From Opitutales bacterium (GTDB lineage: Bacteria; Verrucomicrobiota; Verrucomicrobiia; Opitutales; Oceanipulchritudinaceae), in the NCBI GenBank assembly GCA_020831485.1, contig JAFIGG010000012.1, positions 1 through 61,252 on the forward strand: DNA of 61,252 bases. The letters are read 5' to 3'. The notes beneath the pieces are model-generated. The model was given only the letters and a program-made list of their open reading frames with translations, did not search any database and had not been told where the DNA came from. The translations under genes and the position numbers were made by a program. This document shows positions 27,774-36,595 of this stretch, piece after piece (positions within the stretch are counted from its first letter, which is position 1; each line of letters starts with the position of its first letter).

Positions 27774-30674
27774 ATGAATTCTTCTGAAGTCCCTACCCAA
27801 ACTCCGCGCCGAGGCCTCAATATTCCTCGAGTTTTCTCCTCCCCGGACAGGCATCCCTACGAGGAGGTCGTCTGGGAAAAACGTTCTGCTGAAATCACCG
27901 ATGACAAAGGCAAAGCGATCTTCAAGCAGGACAACATCGAAGTTCCCTCCTTTTTCTCTGATCTCGCAACCAAAATCCTGGCCTCCAAATATTTTTACGG
28001 CGATATTGAAAACGGCGACGACCCCAGTCGGGGCGGTCGAGAGCATTCCCTTAGACAGGTCATCGACCGCGTCGCTGGTGTGCTCGCAGAATGGGGTTTG
28101 GAAGATGGCTACTTCGCCGACGAACAAGAAGCCAGCCTCTTTCGCGACGAACTGAGCTGGTTGTGCCTTAACCAGTATGGGGCTTTCAATTCACCGGTTT
28201 GGTTCAATCTTGGGCTGCATCATAAATACGGCGTCGGAGAAGGTCAGGCCGCAAGTAATTTCTTCTGGGATCCCCAGGCCGGCGCAGTCTCGCGCACGCC
28301 CAATCCCTACCAGTATCCGCAGTGTTCGGCCTGCTTTATTCAGCATGTCGACGATAATTTGGACTCCATAATGGAACTCGCCCGTTCGGAGGCCATGCTG
28401 TTTAAATTCGGCAGCGGCAGCGGCACGGACCTTTCGTCAATTCGCTCCACCCGTGAAAAGCTTTCGGGCGGTGGTCGACCAAGTGGTCCACTGAGTTTTC
28501 TTGCGGTTTACGACGCAGTAGCGGGCGTGGTCAAGAGTGGCGGTAAAACCCGACGGGCTGCCAAAATGAATACGCTCAAAGATTGGCATCCTGACATCGA
28601 GGAGTTTATCCAGGCTAAGATGCATGAGGAGAAAAAGGCCTGGGCCTTGATTGAGGAAGGCTACGACCCGTCTTTCAACGGTGAAGCCTACGGCTCGATC
28701 CGCTTCCAGAATGAAAATCTCTCAATCCGGACTTCGGACGACTTCATGGAAGCGGCCGCACGCAAAGGAGAATGGTGGACCCGCCGGGTTGTCGACGGCG
28801 AGCCCTGCGAAAAGAAGAATGCCACAGCCCTGCTCAGGCAGATGGCCGAAAGCGCTCATTTGTGCGGGGACCCGGGCATGCAGTTTGACGACACCATTCA
28901 TCGCTGGCACACATGCAAGGGGTCTGGTCGACAAAACTGCACCAACCCATGCAGCGAGTATCTGTTCCTGGACAACTCCGCCTGTAACCTGGCGAGTTTG
29001 AACCTCATGAAGTTCCGCACCGAAGATGGCTTCGATAGCGAACGCTTTGCAGCCGCCTGCCGAATCTTCATCATTGCCCAGGACATCATTGTCGACCGGT
29101 CCTCCTACCCCACCGAAGGCATCACCTACAACTCCCATTGGTTCCGCACTCTGGGCCTCGGCTATGCCAACCTCGGCGGCTTATTGATGAGTTTTGGCCT
29201 TGCCTATGACAGTGATCGTGGACGTCAACTGGCGGCCGGAATCACAGCTCTGATGACCGGGTCTGCTTACCGGGCGTCAACCGAGCTTGCCGAAGTCAAA
29301 GGTCCCTTCGACGGCTACAGGGATGCCCGCTTTTGGGGAGTGCCAAATCCACCAGCAGCAGACAATGTCGATTCCATGCGCGAGGTGATGGAGCAGCATC
29401 GGCAAGCGGTCAACCTTATCGGAGAAAGTTGCCCGGAATCCATCCGCAACGCTGCCGCCAAAGCATGGGACAGCGTAATCGAGCGAGGCAAGCAGCACGG
29501 TTTTCGCAATGCTCAGGTAACTGTCCTGGCGCCTACCGGCACCATCGGGTTCCTGATGGACTGCGACACCACAGGCATTGAGCCAGCTATAGGTCTGGTT
29601 GCCTATAAATCGCTAGCGGGTGGTGGTTTGCTCACCATGCCGCTGCGCACTGTCATCCTTGCCCTGAACTTCCTCGGCTATGAAGAAGACCGGATCACCC
29701 GTATTCTTCAACACATTGAAGATTACGGCACCGTAGAGCCGGTGAAGCGCAAGGGAGCGCTCATAGCCTCTGGTGTGCGCGAAGAGCACCTGCCAATTTT
29801 CGATACGGCTTTTCGCTCCGGCGAAGGCAAGCGGGTGCTGAGCAGTCGGTCGCATATCGACATGATGGCCGCCGTCCAGCCCTTCCTCTCCGGCGGCATT
29901 TCAAAAACCGTGAACATGCCCAATGATGCAAGCGTGGAAGAAATTGAAGAGGCCTTCTTTTACGCCTGGCGCTCCGGCATCAAAGGCATAGCCATTTACC
30001 GTGATGGTTCCAAGCGCAGCGCACCGATTAAGACCCAGAAGGACAAGGCTAAGGAACTGCGGGGAGCCGACCCCATACAAATGGTGACAGAGCCTTACCG
30101 CCGGCATTTGCCTGACACCCGCAGCTCCGTAACACATAAATTCAGCATTGCTGGGACCAAGGGATACCTGACCGTTGGTCAATTCGACGACGGCCGGCCG
30201 GGCGAGGTGTTCATCCAGATGTCCAAGGCCGGCAGCACAATTAATGGCCTGATGGATACGATTGGCACCCTGTTGTCACTCTGCCTGCAGTATGGTGTAC
30301 CGGTGGAAGCTCTGGTCAAGAAATTCACCCACGTCCGCTTTGAGCCGGAAGGCATGACCAAGAATCCTCATATCCCGATGGCCAAGAGTGTGATGGACTA
30401 TCTATCCCGATGGCTCGGGATGCAGTACATCAGAGGCTACCGGGACCAGATGTCGCCCGCCGTTCAAACCGAACGCGAAGCCTTGGAGGACCGTTCGCCC
30501 GAATCTGTCGCCATTGAAAAGGAGGAAGAGGAAAGCCAGCCAACCGAGCAGCTCGAACTCCTCGTCCAGGCAGACGGTAGCCGCGTGTGTTCCGAATGTG
30601 GCAGCTCCAAGGTCAAAGTTACCGGCACCTGTGCCTGCTGCCTGAACTGCGGCACCTCACTAGGCTGCAGCTGA
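27774..30674 (+). CDS. nrdJ: Adenosylcobalamin-dependent ribonucleoside-diphosphate reductase (class II)
   Basis: This enzyme makes deoxyribonucleotides using adenosylcobalamin to generate a thiyl radical, and works with or without oxygen. The 966-aa protein shows the class II blocks LNQYGAFNSPVWFN, CSACFIQHVDDN, KFGSGSGTDLS and the active-site NPCSE with SACNLASLNL. Radical and substrate-site residues therefore look intact. The C-terminus carries a cysteine-rich segment (CSECGSSKV, GTCACCLNCG) that may bind zinc or serve in re-reduction, as in long NrdJ forms. Two NrdR boxes lie in the promoter region. It is convergent with the TIGR01777 gene. Confidence 0.95.
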   Translation: MNSSEVPTQTPRRGLNIPRVFSSPDRHPYEEVVWEKRSAEITDDKGKAIFKQDNIEVPSFFSDLATKILASKYFYGDIENGDDPSRGGREHSLRQVIDRVAGVLAEWGLEDGYFADEQEASLFRDELSWLCLNQYGAFNSPVWFNLGLHHKYGVGEGQAASNFFWDPQAGAVSRTPNPYQYPQCSACFIQHVDDNLDSIMELARSEAMLFKFGSGSGTDLSSIRSTREKLSGGGRPSGPLSFLAVYDAVAGVVKSGGKTRRAAKMNTLKDWHPDIEEFIQAKMHEEKKAWALIEEGYDPSFNGEAYGSIRFQNENLSIRTSDDFMEAAARKGEWWTRRVVDGEPCEKKNATALLRQMAESAHLCGDPGMQFDDTIHRWHTCKGSGRQNCTNPCSEYLFLDNSACNLASLNLMKFRTEDGFDSERFAAACRIFIIAQDIIVDRSSYPTEGITYNSHWFRTLGLGYANLGGLLMSFGLAYDSDRGRQLAAGITALMTGSAYRASTELAEVKGPFDGYRDARFWGVPNPPAADNVDSMREVMEQHRQAVNLIGESCPESIRNAAAKAWDSVIERGKQHGFRNAQVTVLAPTGTIGFLMDCDTTGIEPAIGLVAYKSLAGGGLLTMPLRTVILALNFLGYEEDRITRILQHIEDYGTVEPVKRKGALIASGVREEHLPIFDTAFRSGEGKRVLSSRSHIDMMAAVQPFLSGGISKTVNMPNDASVEEIEEAFFYAWRSGIKGIAIYRDGSKRSAPIKTQKDKAKELRGADPIQMVTEPYRRHLPDTRSSVTHKFSIAGTKGYLTVGQFDDGRPGEVFIQMSKAGSTINGLMDTIGTLLSLCLQYGVPVEALVKKFTHVRFEPEGMTKNPHIPMAKSVMDYLSRWLGMQYIRGYRDQMSPAVQTEREALEDRSPESVAIEKEEEESQPTEQLELLVQADGSRVCSECGSSKVKVTGTCACCLNCGTSLGCS

Positions 30675-30700
30675 CTCTGGGTCAACTGGGACTAAGGACC

Positions 30701-31585
30701 CTAAAGCGACTTACTCAAGGCGGTCTCAATCGAGGCCGCCTTGAATTTAAAGTCGTTCGCCAGGGCTTTTGCCGGCAGAACCCGCAGACTTGAGAGCAGC
30801 ATTTCCTCACCCATCTGGCCCATTGCCAAACGAATCATAAAGGCTGGAACAGGCAGTATGGCCCGGCGGTTCAACTGGTTGCCCAAGGCCTTCGCGAACG
30901 CTTTCTGCCGCACTGGTTCGGGACTGACCGCGTTTAGCGGCCCTGTCACCGATTCGGTTTTAATGGCCCAAGTGACCAAGTGGCACCAATCGCTCAATTC
31001 AATCCAGGACATCCACTGCTGACCATCTCCCAAAGGTCCCCCAAGTCCAAACTTGAAGGGAGTCAGCATCTGCGCGAGTGCACCTCCGTATTTACTGACA
31101 ACCATGCCCGTTCGCAGATTTACCAGCCGTGTGCCAACGGCTTCCACCGGTTTCGCAGCATCCTCCCATGCCGAGCAGACCGTCGCCAGGAAACCCTCAC
31201 CCTCGCCTGAATTTTCATCCTGAACAGCTCCATCCGCCGGATATCGGTGCGCCCCCGACGCGCTGATAAGCACCGAAGGAGGGCGTTCCATCGAAGCCAC
31301 TCGCGCAGCCAATAAACGGGTCCCTTGCACCCGGCTCTGCATAATACGCTCCCGTTTGGCGGCCGTCCAACGTCCAACAAGGCTCTCCCCTGCCAGATGC
31401 ACCACCGCGTCACAACCAGCTAGAGCCTCCACTGGCAAAATCGCCTTTTCCGGATCCCAGTGCCATTTCCCCGGACCTTCCGGCCCCCTGCCCAGCGAGC
31501 GGACCGTCCAGCCTTCGGCAATCAGGTGATTGCTCAAAGCTTTACCTAAAAGTCCGCTGGCGCCGGTTATCAGTGCGGTCTTCAT
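30701..31585 (-). CDS. TIGR01777-family NAD-dependent epimerase/dehydratase-like protein
   Basis: This is an extended short-chain dehydrogenase-like protein (294 aa). The nucleotide-binding GASGLLGKAL is at residues 8-17. HLAGESLVGRW, the ASGAHRYP block and LRTGMVVSKYGGAL are diagnostic for the YfcH/SDR39U1 group. The biochemical role of this group is poorly defined. The length is normal. It is convergent with nrdJ and about 50 bp downstream of the ccsA-type gene on the same strand. Confidence 0.88.
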   Translation of the reverse strand: MKTALITGASGLLGKALSNHLIAEGWTVRSLGRGPEGPGKWHWDPEKAILPVEALAGCDAVVHLAGESLVGRWTAAKRERIMQSRVQGTRLLAARVASMERPPSVLISASGAHRYPADGAVQDENSGEGEGFLATVCSAWEDAAKPVEAVGTRLVNLRTGMVVSKYGGALAQMLTPFKFGLGGPLGDGQQWMSWIELSDWCHLVTWAIKTESVTGPLNAVSPEPVRQKAFAKALGNQLNRRAILPVPAFMIRLAMGQMGEEMLLSSLRVLPAKALANDFKFKAASIETALSKSL

Positions 31586-31636
31586 CTTTTAGGATTTTCG
31601 CACAGAAACCGGGAATTGCAATCGTCGAAGCCTTAC

Positions 31637-33478
31637 TCAGGATTCCAGGCTACGCCGCCGCTGCGGAATGACCCAGCCAATACTGATCACCAGCAATTGG
31701 CTCACGATAAAGGCCATTAGCCAGAAAAAGGCGGAATCCATAAACCCGTAGCTGTGAAGGCCGACACCCAGCATGTTGGTTCCAAACCAGGACCAGGCCG
31801 TGATGATATTACCGGTAATCGCCATCTGCATGATGCCAGTGGGGCCGACAACTTTCCCCCAGCGCGCGTGGAGAATTAGCGCACACCAGAGCACAATCAT
31901 GAGCGCCCCGTTTTCCTTCGGGTCCCAACCCCAGAACCGTCCCCAGGATTGATCCGCCCAGATGCCACCCAAAACCGTTCCAATAAAGCTGAACAGCAAT
32001 GCAAAACAAGTGACGCCGTAGACCATGCTCTCGATTCCGCGTCCCATCTCTTTGGGAAGACCACCGAAAAGCCGGTCGCGAAGAATATAGACGATTCCGA
32101 GGAAGCCCGCCAGAAAAGCTGCGCTGTATCCGATCGTCACCGTTGGAACGTGGGTTGCCAGCCAGAAATTGGAATCCAGGACTGCCTGCATCATTTCCAG
32201 AGTGTCCCCACTGTAGCTCAGATAGTGAGCGACAATCAACGAGGCGAAACCCAACAAGCTCGCTGCGGCCGCCGCAATGCCGTTCAGGAAACGTTTTTCG
32301 ATAAATAGGCAGAGCAGCACTGCGCCCCAGCCAACAAAAATTGCAGAGGAATAAAGATTGGTAACCGGCGGACGCTCCTGGATGTAGATCCGGGCACCCA
32401 TGCCGAATGTGTGAACCGCAAAGCCAATGGCCATAATCCAAAGCGCCATCAGAGCCAATGAACGACCCCAGAACAACCAGCTAAGTGCCGCCACAAGAAA
32501 AGCCAACATGTAGACGAACATCGAATAGATGAAAGGACTCAAGTGATTGAAGGAACGCTCGAAAGGAACTTTTCGCACCTGATGCGCATCAGCCCGTTCT
32601 GAATAGAGCCGGTTCAGTATTGCCAGTTCTGCATCCGCTGCTCCGGCATCCTGCTGGCGGTAGGCTTTTGAGAGGCGCCCGAATGCCAGCACAATCGGAT
32701 CGATTTCACCGTTCTGGAGAGACCGCTGTAAGCTTACCCCCAGATTGTGCCACTCGTCGAAACCGTTCGGACCGCCAGGCGGAATCGGTTGCAGGCTCAG
32801 GTTACCCGATAAGCGCTGAAACTGGTTTTCGAAAAGCCGGAGGGCGTTATCGACGGTCCGTCGGCTGTCGGATCCCTCTTCCATATCCGCAGCGTCCCGC
32901 AAAGCCCTTTGGATTATGCTGTAGGTTTCCGTCGGCCCGCCAAATAGCGGCGGAGGCACCAAATTGTAGGCGAGGTTATCGTAGACCACAATTGCCTTCT
33001 GTAAGTTGGCCAGAGCGTTCTCATAAGAGCTTCGCAGTGCAGGCTCAGGATTGATCTGCTCAAATTCTCCCCGGATCGTATCGAAGTGCCTGGACAGTTC
33101 GCGAAGGGAGAAAAAGCGTCGCTCCTCGTTGTGTTCCCCAAGGAGGCCTACCACATCCGGATGGTCGATCCTGAAAACACGGTCATCCGCAGCGGCCCCA
33201 GGGTCTAGCAACAGCCGCATAAACCATTCATTGGCACCGTAACGATTGCCATCTTCATCGATGAAGCGCTGCCGGCCTGAAATAATCAACTTGCTGGTCC
33301 GCGCCACCGTATCAATGGGCTTCAATCGCCCACCCTCTTGAACCGGTAATTCTGAAAACGCGGCAAAGCCGACCTCGCCCACCGGGCTTTCGGGCATCCA
33401 GGAGCGGGCAAAAAGCAGGAAACAAACTAAAATAAGAATGCCTGCGGTAATCTTCTGTGCTCGGTTAAAATCCTTCAT
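31637..33478 (-). CDS. Cytochrome c biogenesis protein, CcsA/ResC type
   Basis: This is a system II heme-handling membrane protein (613 aa). The WWD heme-binding motif is clear: WADQSWGRFWGWDPKENGA, near residues 510-528, flanked by several helices in the C-terminal half. The N-terminal about 300 residues form a large extracytoplasmic domain after one anchor helix (about 11-27), longer than in the minimal CcsA. With ResB it would export heme and attach it to apocytochrome c. The start overlaps the ResB stop by 4 bp. Confidence 0.9.
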   Translation of the reverse strand: MKDFNRAQKITAGILILVCFLLFARSWMPESPVGEVGFAAFSELPVQEGGRLKPIDTVARTSKLIISGRQRFIDEDGNRYGANEWFMRLLLDPGAAADDRVFRIDHPDVVGLLGEHNEERRFFSLRELSRHFDTIRGEFEQINPEPALRSSYENALANLQKAIVVYDNLAYNLVPPPLFGGPTETYSIIQRALRDAADMEEGSDSRRTVDNALRLFENQFQRLSGNLSLQPIPPGGPNGFDEWHNLGVSLQRSLQNGEIDPIVLAFGRLSKAYRQQDAGAADAELAILNRLYSERADAHQVRKVPFERSFNHLSPFIYSMFVYMLAFLVAALSWLFWGRSLALMALWIMAIGFAVHTFGMGARIYIQERPPVTNLYSSAIFVGWGAVLLCLFIEKRFLNGIAAAAASLLGFASLIVAHYLSYSGDTLEMMQAVLDSNFWLATHVPTVTIGYSAAFLAGFLGIVYILRDRLFGGLPKEMGRGIESMVYGVTCFALLFSFIGTVLGGIWADQSWGRFWGWDPKENGALMIVLWCALILHARWGKVVGPTGIMQMAITGNIITAWSWFGTNMLGVGLHSYGFMDSAFFWLMAFIVSQLLVISIGWVIPQRRRSLES

Positions 33479-34938
33479 GATGTTTTCCGTCGACGGGCAT
33501 GAACAAAGAGGCTGATAACAAACTGGAGGGTCAGTCCCAGCGAAATGATGAGCGAGGAGATGTAGGGAACCCAGCGAGCCGGATTCGATACCACCTGCAA
33601 CATGGATTTGGTATCCTCATCCGCGAAGCTCGCCTGGTAAAAAGTCAAACCTCCGAAACGGAGTGGATGGTTCATATAAATCAGAGTGTTGCGCGAAGTC
33701 CCGGTTTCCGGATTGTGAATGCGCATTTCACTGGAGAAATTATGTGGAATGTCGGTGCCTGGATAGCGGTCGTGGCGAAATTCAATCAACTCCAGCTCGG
33801 CCGGCAGATAGGCACGCTTAAAGCGAATGGCCACTTCATATTCCCGACCCTGATATTCAAATGACTGAACGGGGAAAAACTCCCGCAGGGGCAGGGTCTG
33901 GCGGAAGATATTGGAAACCAGCCAGGTACCGATGCGGCCCTCCTCGCCACTCAACCGGATTATAGCGGAAGTAACGTTACGCTCGCCTTCCGCATAGGTG
34001 GGAGGCATCGCCAGCACCACGTAGTCCCGCTCAGCCCCCAAGCCACGGTCAAAGGGCATTGTGCCGTATTCGGTGCGCGCTGCCGAGCGCGGGAATATCG
34101 CTGCATTTTTTGCAAACCAGACGACATCTATCACAAAGGGTAGTTCTTCATGGCTAATCACTCCATTGGCGTTTTCCAGGGCGGCCACGTCCCAGGAGTA
34201 GACCCGGTCTCTTTCTGAGTCACCTTTGTCTATGATCACAAATTCATCGTAATGAAAGGCTTCAACAAAATTACTGCTCTCGCCTTCGCCAAGCCACATG
34301 AAGTAGTCCACTTGCTTGACCTGAGTCCAGAGTTGACCAAGCAAAAGCAATACGATTCCACCGTGAATCAGCGGGATACCCACCTTCTTCCAAGATGGCC
34401 GAAAATACCGGAAGTGTGCCACAGACAGATTAGCCACCAGCAGCGGCCCGAGCAGGTAGCCGCCCGGCATCGTCAAATGAAACCAGCTTAGACGCTCACC
34501 CCAGATGAATTGCTGAGGATACTCCCAAACCACAAATGCATGGGCGAAATACTTATTCTGGGCATGATAGATTCCGTAATGGACCTGATCAAGAGTGCCA
34601 AAAAACACTAGGATGACACTGCCAGCCAGCAGCATGATTGTCAGCTGAATTGACGACAGCCCATTGTATAGAGCCTTGCCAACACTGACGGGTTTACGTT
34701 TTTTCCCAGGCGTCTGCGCCTCCCCTGGGCGGGCAGACTGAATCACCATGCGAACGGCAACAGGCGTGAGGCCGGCAATGATCACCAGCAGCGTACTGAC
34801 CAACAAGCTCGGCAGATCATCGACCACTGGGATCATCCACCCACTTCGCTCGGCCAGGTGCATCAGGTTGACGACTGAAACAATCCAACCCGAGGCGGCC
34901 AATATGAGTACAAAACGGCTTAAGAGTCCAAGATGCAT
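33475..34938 (-). CDS. ResB-like cytochrome c biogenesis protein
   Basis: The partner of ResC in system II (487 aa). It has N-terminal helices, then the ResB-type block SSIQLTIMLLAGSVILVFFGTLDQ (about 93-116). A helix pair with a possible heme-axial histidine (VAHFRYFRP) follows, then a large extracytoplasmic domain (about 215-455) with LRFGGLTFYQASF, typical of ResB. A final helix lies near residues 460-480. The three genes lipoprotein-ResB-ResC form one operon, with 4 bp of overlap at the ResB/ResC junction. Confidence 0.88.
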   Translation of the reverse strand: MHLGLLSRFVLILAASGWIVSVVNLMHLAERSGWMIPVVDDLPSLLVSTLLVIIAGLTPVAVRMVIQSARPGEAQTPGKKRKPVSVGKALYNGLSSIQLTIMLLAGSVILVFFGTLDQVHYGIYHAQNKYFAHAFVVWEYPQQFIWGERLSWFHLTMPGGYLLGPLLVANLSVAHFRYFRPSWKKVGIPLIHGGIVLLLLGQLWTQVKQVDYFMWLGEGESSNFVEAFHYDEFVIIDKGDSERDRVYSWDVAALENANGVISHEELPFVIDVVWFAKNAAIFPRSAARTEYGTMPFDRGLGAERDYVVLAMPPTYAEGERNVTSAIIRLSGEEGRIGTWLVSNIFRQTLPLREFFPVQSFEYQGREYEVAIRFKRAYLPAELELIEFRHDRYPGTDIPHNFSSEMRIHNPETGTSRNTLIYMNHPLRFGGLTFYQASFADEDTKSMLQVVSNPARWVPYISSLIISLGLTLQFVISLFVHARRRKTS

Positions 34939-34961
34939 AGGTATACCAAGTGGAAAACTAA

Positions 34962-35630
34962 TTAGAACCGGATGGACTCAATAAATTCCGCAAAAGCGTC
35001 AACTTCTTCCGCTACGGCAGCCGAAACTCCAGAAAGTCGAACAAACCAAGTGTCTCCACCGTAAGGCAGCATCGCTACCCGCATCGCAAAATCGCCGTTG
35101 TCGATGTGCGTGACAGCAACCGGAACTCCATCAACCTCAGAACGCTCTAGCACGCCCTCCAATTCGGCTTGGCTCACCGGTTCCAGATTCAACTGGCCCC
35201 GCCAACGATTCACATTGGCCAGCTCTCCCCCAACATCACCGGGGAAGGAAGTCACCGCGATTTCAAAGTCGCCCACTGCATTTCTGCCGACAAAGGTCGC
35301 ACGCCGCATCGAGGTGGCTCCTTGCTCCGTCCAGTGTTCGGGCGGTGTCCAGTCCGGATTGTCGGAGTTCTCGCTCAGAGAACCCTCGGGCAAACTCTGG
35401 CCGGCCATCGGATTGACACCGGGAGAGGTGCCCGGCTCAGCGCTCGGCTCAGCAGTCGGTGCAGCTTCCTCGCCAGCGCCTGAAGTGGCAGCCATCATAG
35501 GTGCCATTCCAGCACCGGTTGAGGAAGGTGGCTGAGGGTCCTCACGAGGGACCTCATAGACCACGGCCTCGTCCTGGCGACCGCATGCGGAAAGAAACAA
35601 AATACAGAGCAACGGAAGGATCCGAATCAT
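34962..35630 (-). CDS. Predicted lipoprotein upstream of ResB/ResC
   Basis: This 222-aa protein has a lipoprotein signal peptide (LLCILFLSAC, lipidation at C16). A Pro/Ala/Ser/Glu-rich linker spans about 20-90. A folded domain of about 130 residues follows, starting at WTPPEHWTEQG and containing FEIAVTSFPGDVGGELANVNRWRGQL. I do not recognise a named family. Its place 23 bp ahead of resB suggests a role in envelope redox or cytochrome assembly, but this is context only. Confidence 0.75.
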   Translation of the reverse strand: MIRILPLLCILFLSACGRQDEAVVYEVPREDPQPPSSTGAGMAPMMAATSGAGEEAAPTAEPSAEPGTSPGVNPMAGQSLPEGSLSENSDNPDWTPPEHWTEQGATSMRRATFVGRNAVGDFEIAVTSFPGDVGGELANVNRWRGQLNLEPVSQAELEGVLERSEVDGVPVAVTHIDNGDFAMRVAMLPYGGDTWFVRLSGVSAAVAEEVDAFAEFIESIRF

Positions 35631-35685
35631 GCCCCTTCACAGTGCGAAGGATTTTTCGATTGGCAAGGGTAGACGGTCGATTCCC

Positions 35686-36465
35686 TTACTGTTCTGTCTC
35701 GACCGCCTCTAATTCAGCGCTGCGATCCGTGCCCAGAGAAACTTCCCGAAACGTACGCAACTCGGGCAAGCGCAGGTTGAAATTCCTCAGAATCGCAACC
35801 TCTGCGATCATGTCCGTGGCAGTTTCGACAGCCAGCACGTGACCGCCGCTGCTGCGCTCGTCATCGATATAATGAAAATGGTGGCCGGTAACATTGATTC
35901 CCTTTACAAACTCCGGACACCATAAGCCCACCAAGGTCCCAGTGGTCTTTTTAATCTCGAACACCGGCTGATCGGCAACCACTTTGATAAGGAGTGGATA
36001 TGGCTTCTCCTGCAGCGGCACACTGCGCGTGCGGACCAGCTCAAATTCACCATTAATCCGAATGCCATAAAAATAGTTGGCGGACGGTGCGGCCTCGTCG
36101 ATCAGAGCTTCCAACTCCTTCAGGCTACTCCCCGCCGGAATTATAATCCTATAGTCGGTTTCGAAAAAAGCCACCGCAGCGAAGGGTGTTGTAAGTGAAT
36201 CGTCCGGCAGGTGCACCCGCCCAGCACTGTCGATTTGGTAAACCGTGCCATCGAGCACGACCATTTCTCCGTCCAGGCGGTGAAAAGTCCCAAGACCGAA
36301 ATCGCCCGCCTCGCGCAGTTCGCCAAGTGTCGCAACGCCGTCGTAGAGTCCCTCAAGTAATGCATCAATCGTCGACCATTGGGTGACGGTCCCTGCAACC
36401 AAACAGGCCGGCAGAAAACATGTGAAAAAAACAAACAAGCGAGACAATTTACAATCGAAGCACAT
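35686..36465 (-). CDS. Alpha-acetolactate decarboxylase with N-terminal hydrophobic segment
   Basis: This enzyme decarboxylates acetolactate to acetoin. The protein (259 aa) shows GLYDGVATLGELREAGDFGLGT (about 39-60), LDGEMVVLDG, and the zinc-binding histidines H196, H198 and H209 in GHHFHYIDDERSSGGH. The N-terminus, RLFVFFTCFLPACLVAG, looks like a signal peptide or lipoprotein-like signal, so the enzyme may be exported. The longer in-frame ORF starting at 36735 would overlap the divergent lipoprotein gene and adds no family sequence. No acetolactate synthase gene is next to it. Confidence 0.88.
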   Translation of the reverse strand: MCFDCKLSRLFVFFTCFLPACLVAGTVTQWSTIDALLEGLYDGVATLGELREAGDFGLGTFHRLDGEMVVLDGTVYQIDSAGRVHLPDDSLTTPFAAVAFFETDYRIIIPAGSSLKELEALIDEAAPSANYFYGIRINGEFELVRTRSVPLQEKPYPLLIKVVADQPVFEIKKTTGTLVGLWCPEFVKGINVTGHHFHYIDDERSSGGHVLAVETATDMIAEVAILRNFNLRLPELRTFREVSLGTDRSAELEAVETEQ

Positions 36466-36481
36466 TGGCTGAAGAATGATG

Positions 36482-36494
36482 GGTGCCTGGCACC
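36482..36494. repeat. GGTGCCTGGCACC palindrome, copy B
   Basis: This is identical to the 13-bp palindrome at 116-128. It lies 17 bp upstream of the acetolactate decarboxylase start, in the divergent region shared with the HEAT-repeat lipoprotein. Confidence 0.55.
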
Positions 36495-36595
36495 AATACC
36501 AGCCCAAAAGTTCGACCGAAAAAGCAAAGGAGGTTTGCACAGACCCTCGATTTTCTTGATTGAACTCTGTCGGCTGGCGATCAGTCTCAGAGGCA

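Noticed and set aside
30679-30701. GGGTC/GACCC dyad between nrdJ and the TIGR01777 gene as a terminator
   Set aside because: The stem is only 5 bp and no T-run follows on either strand.
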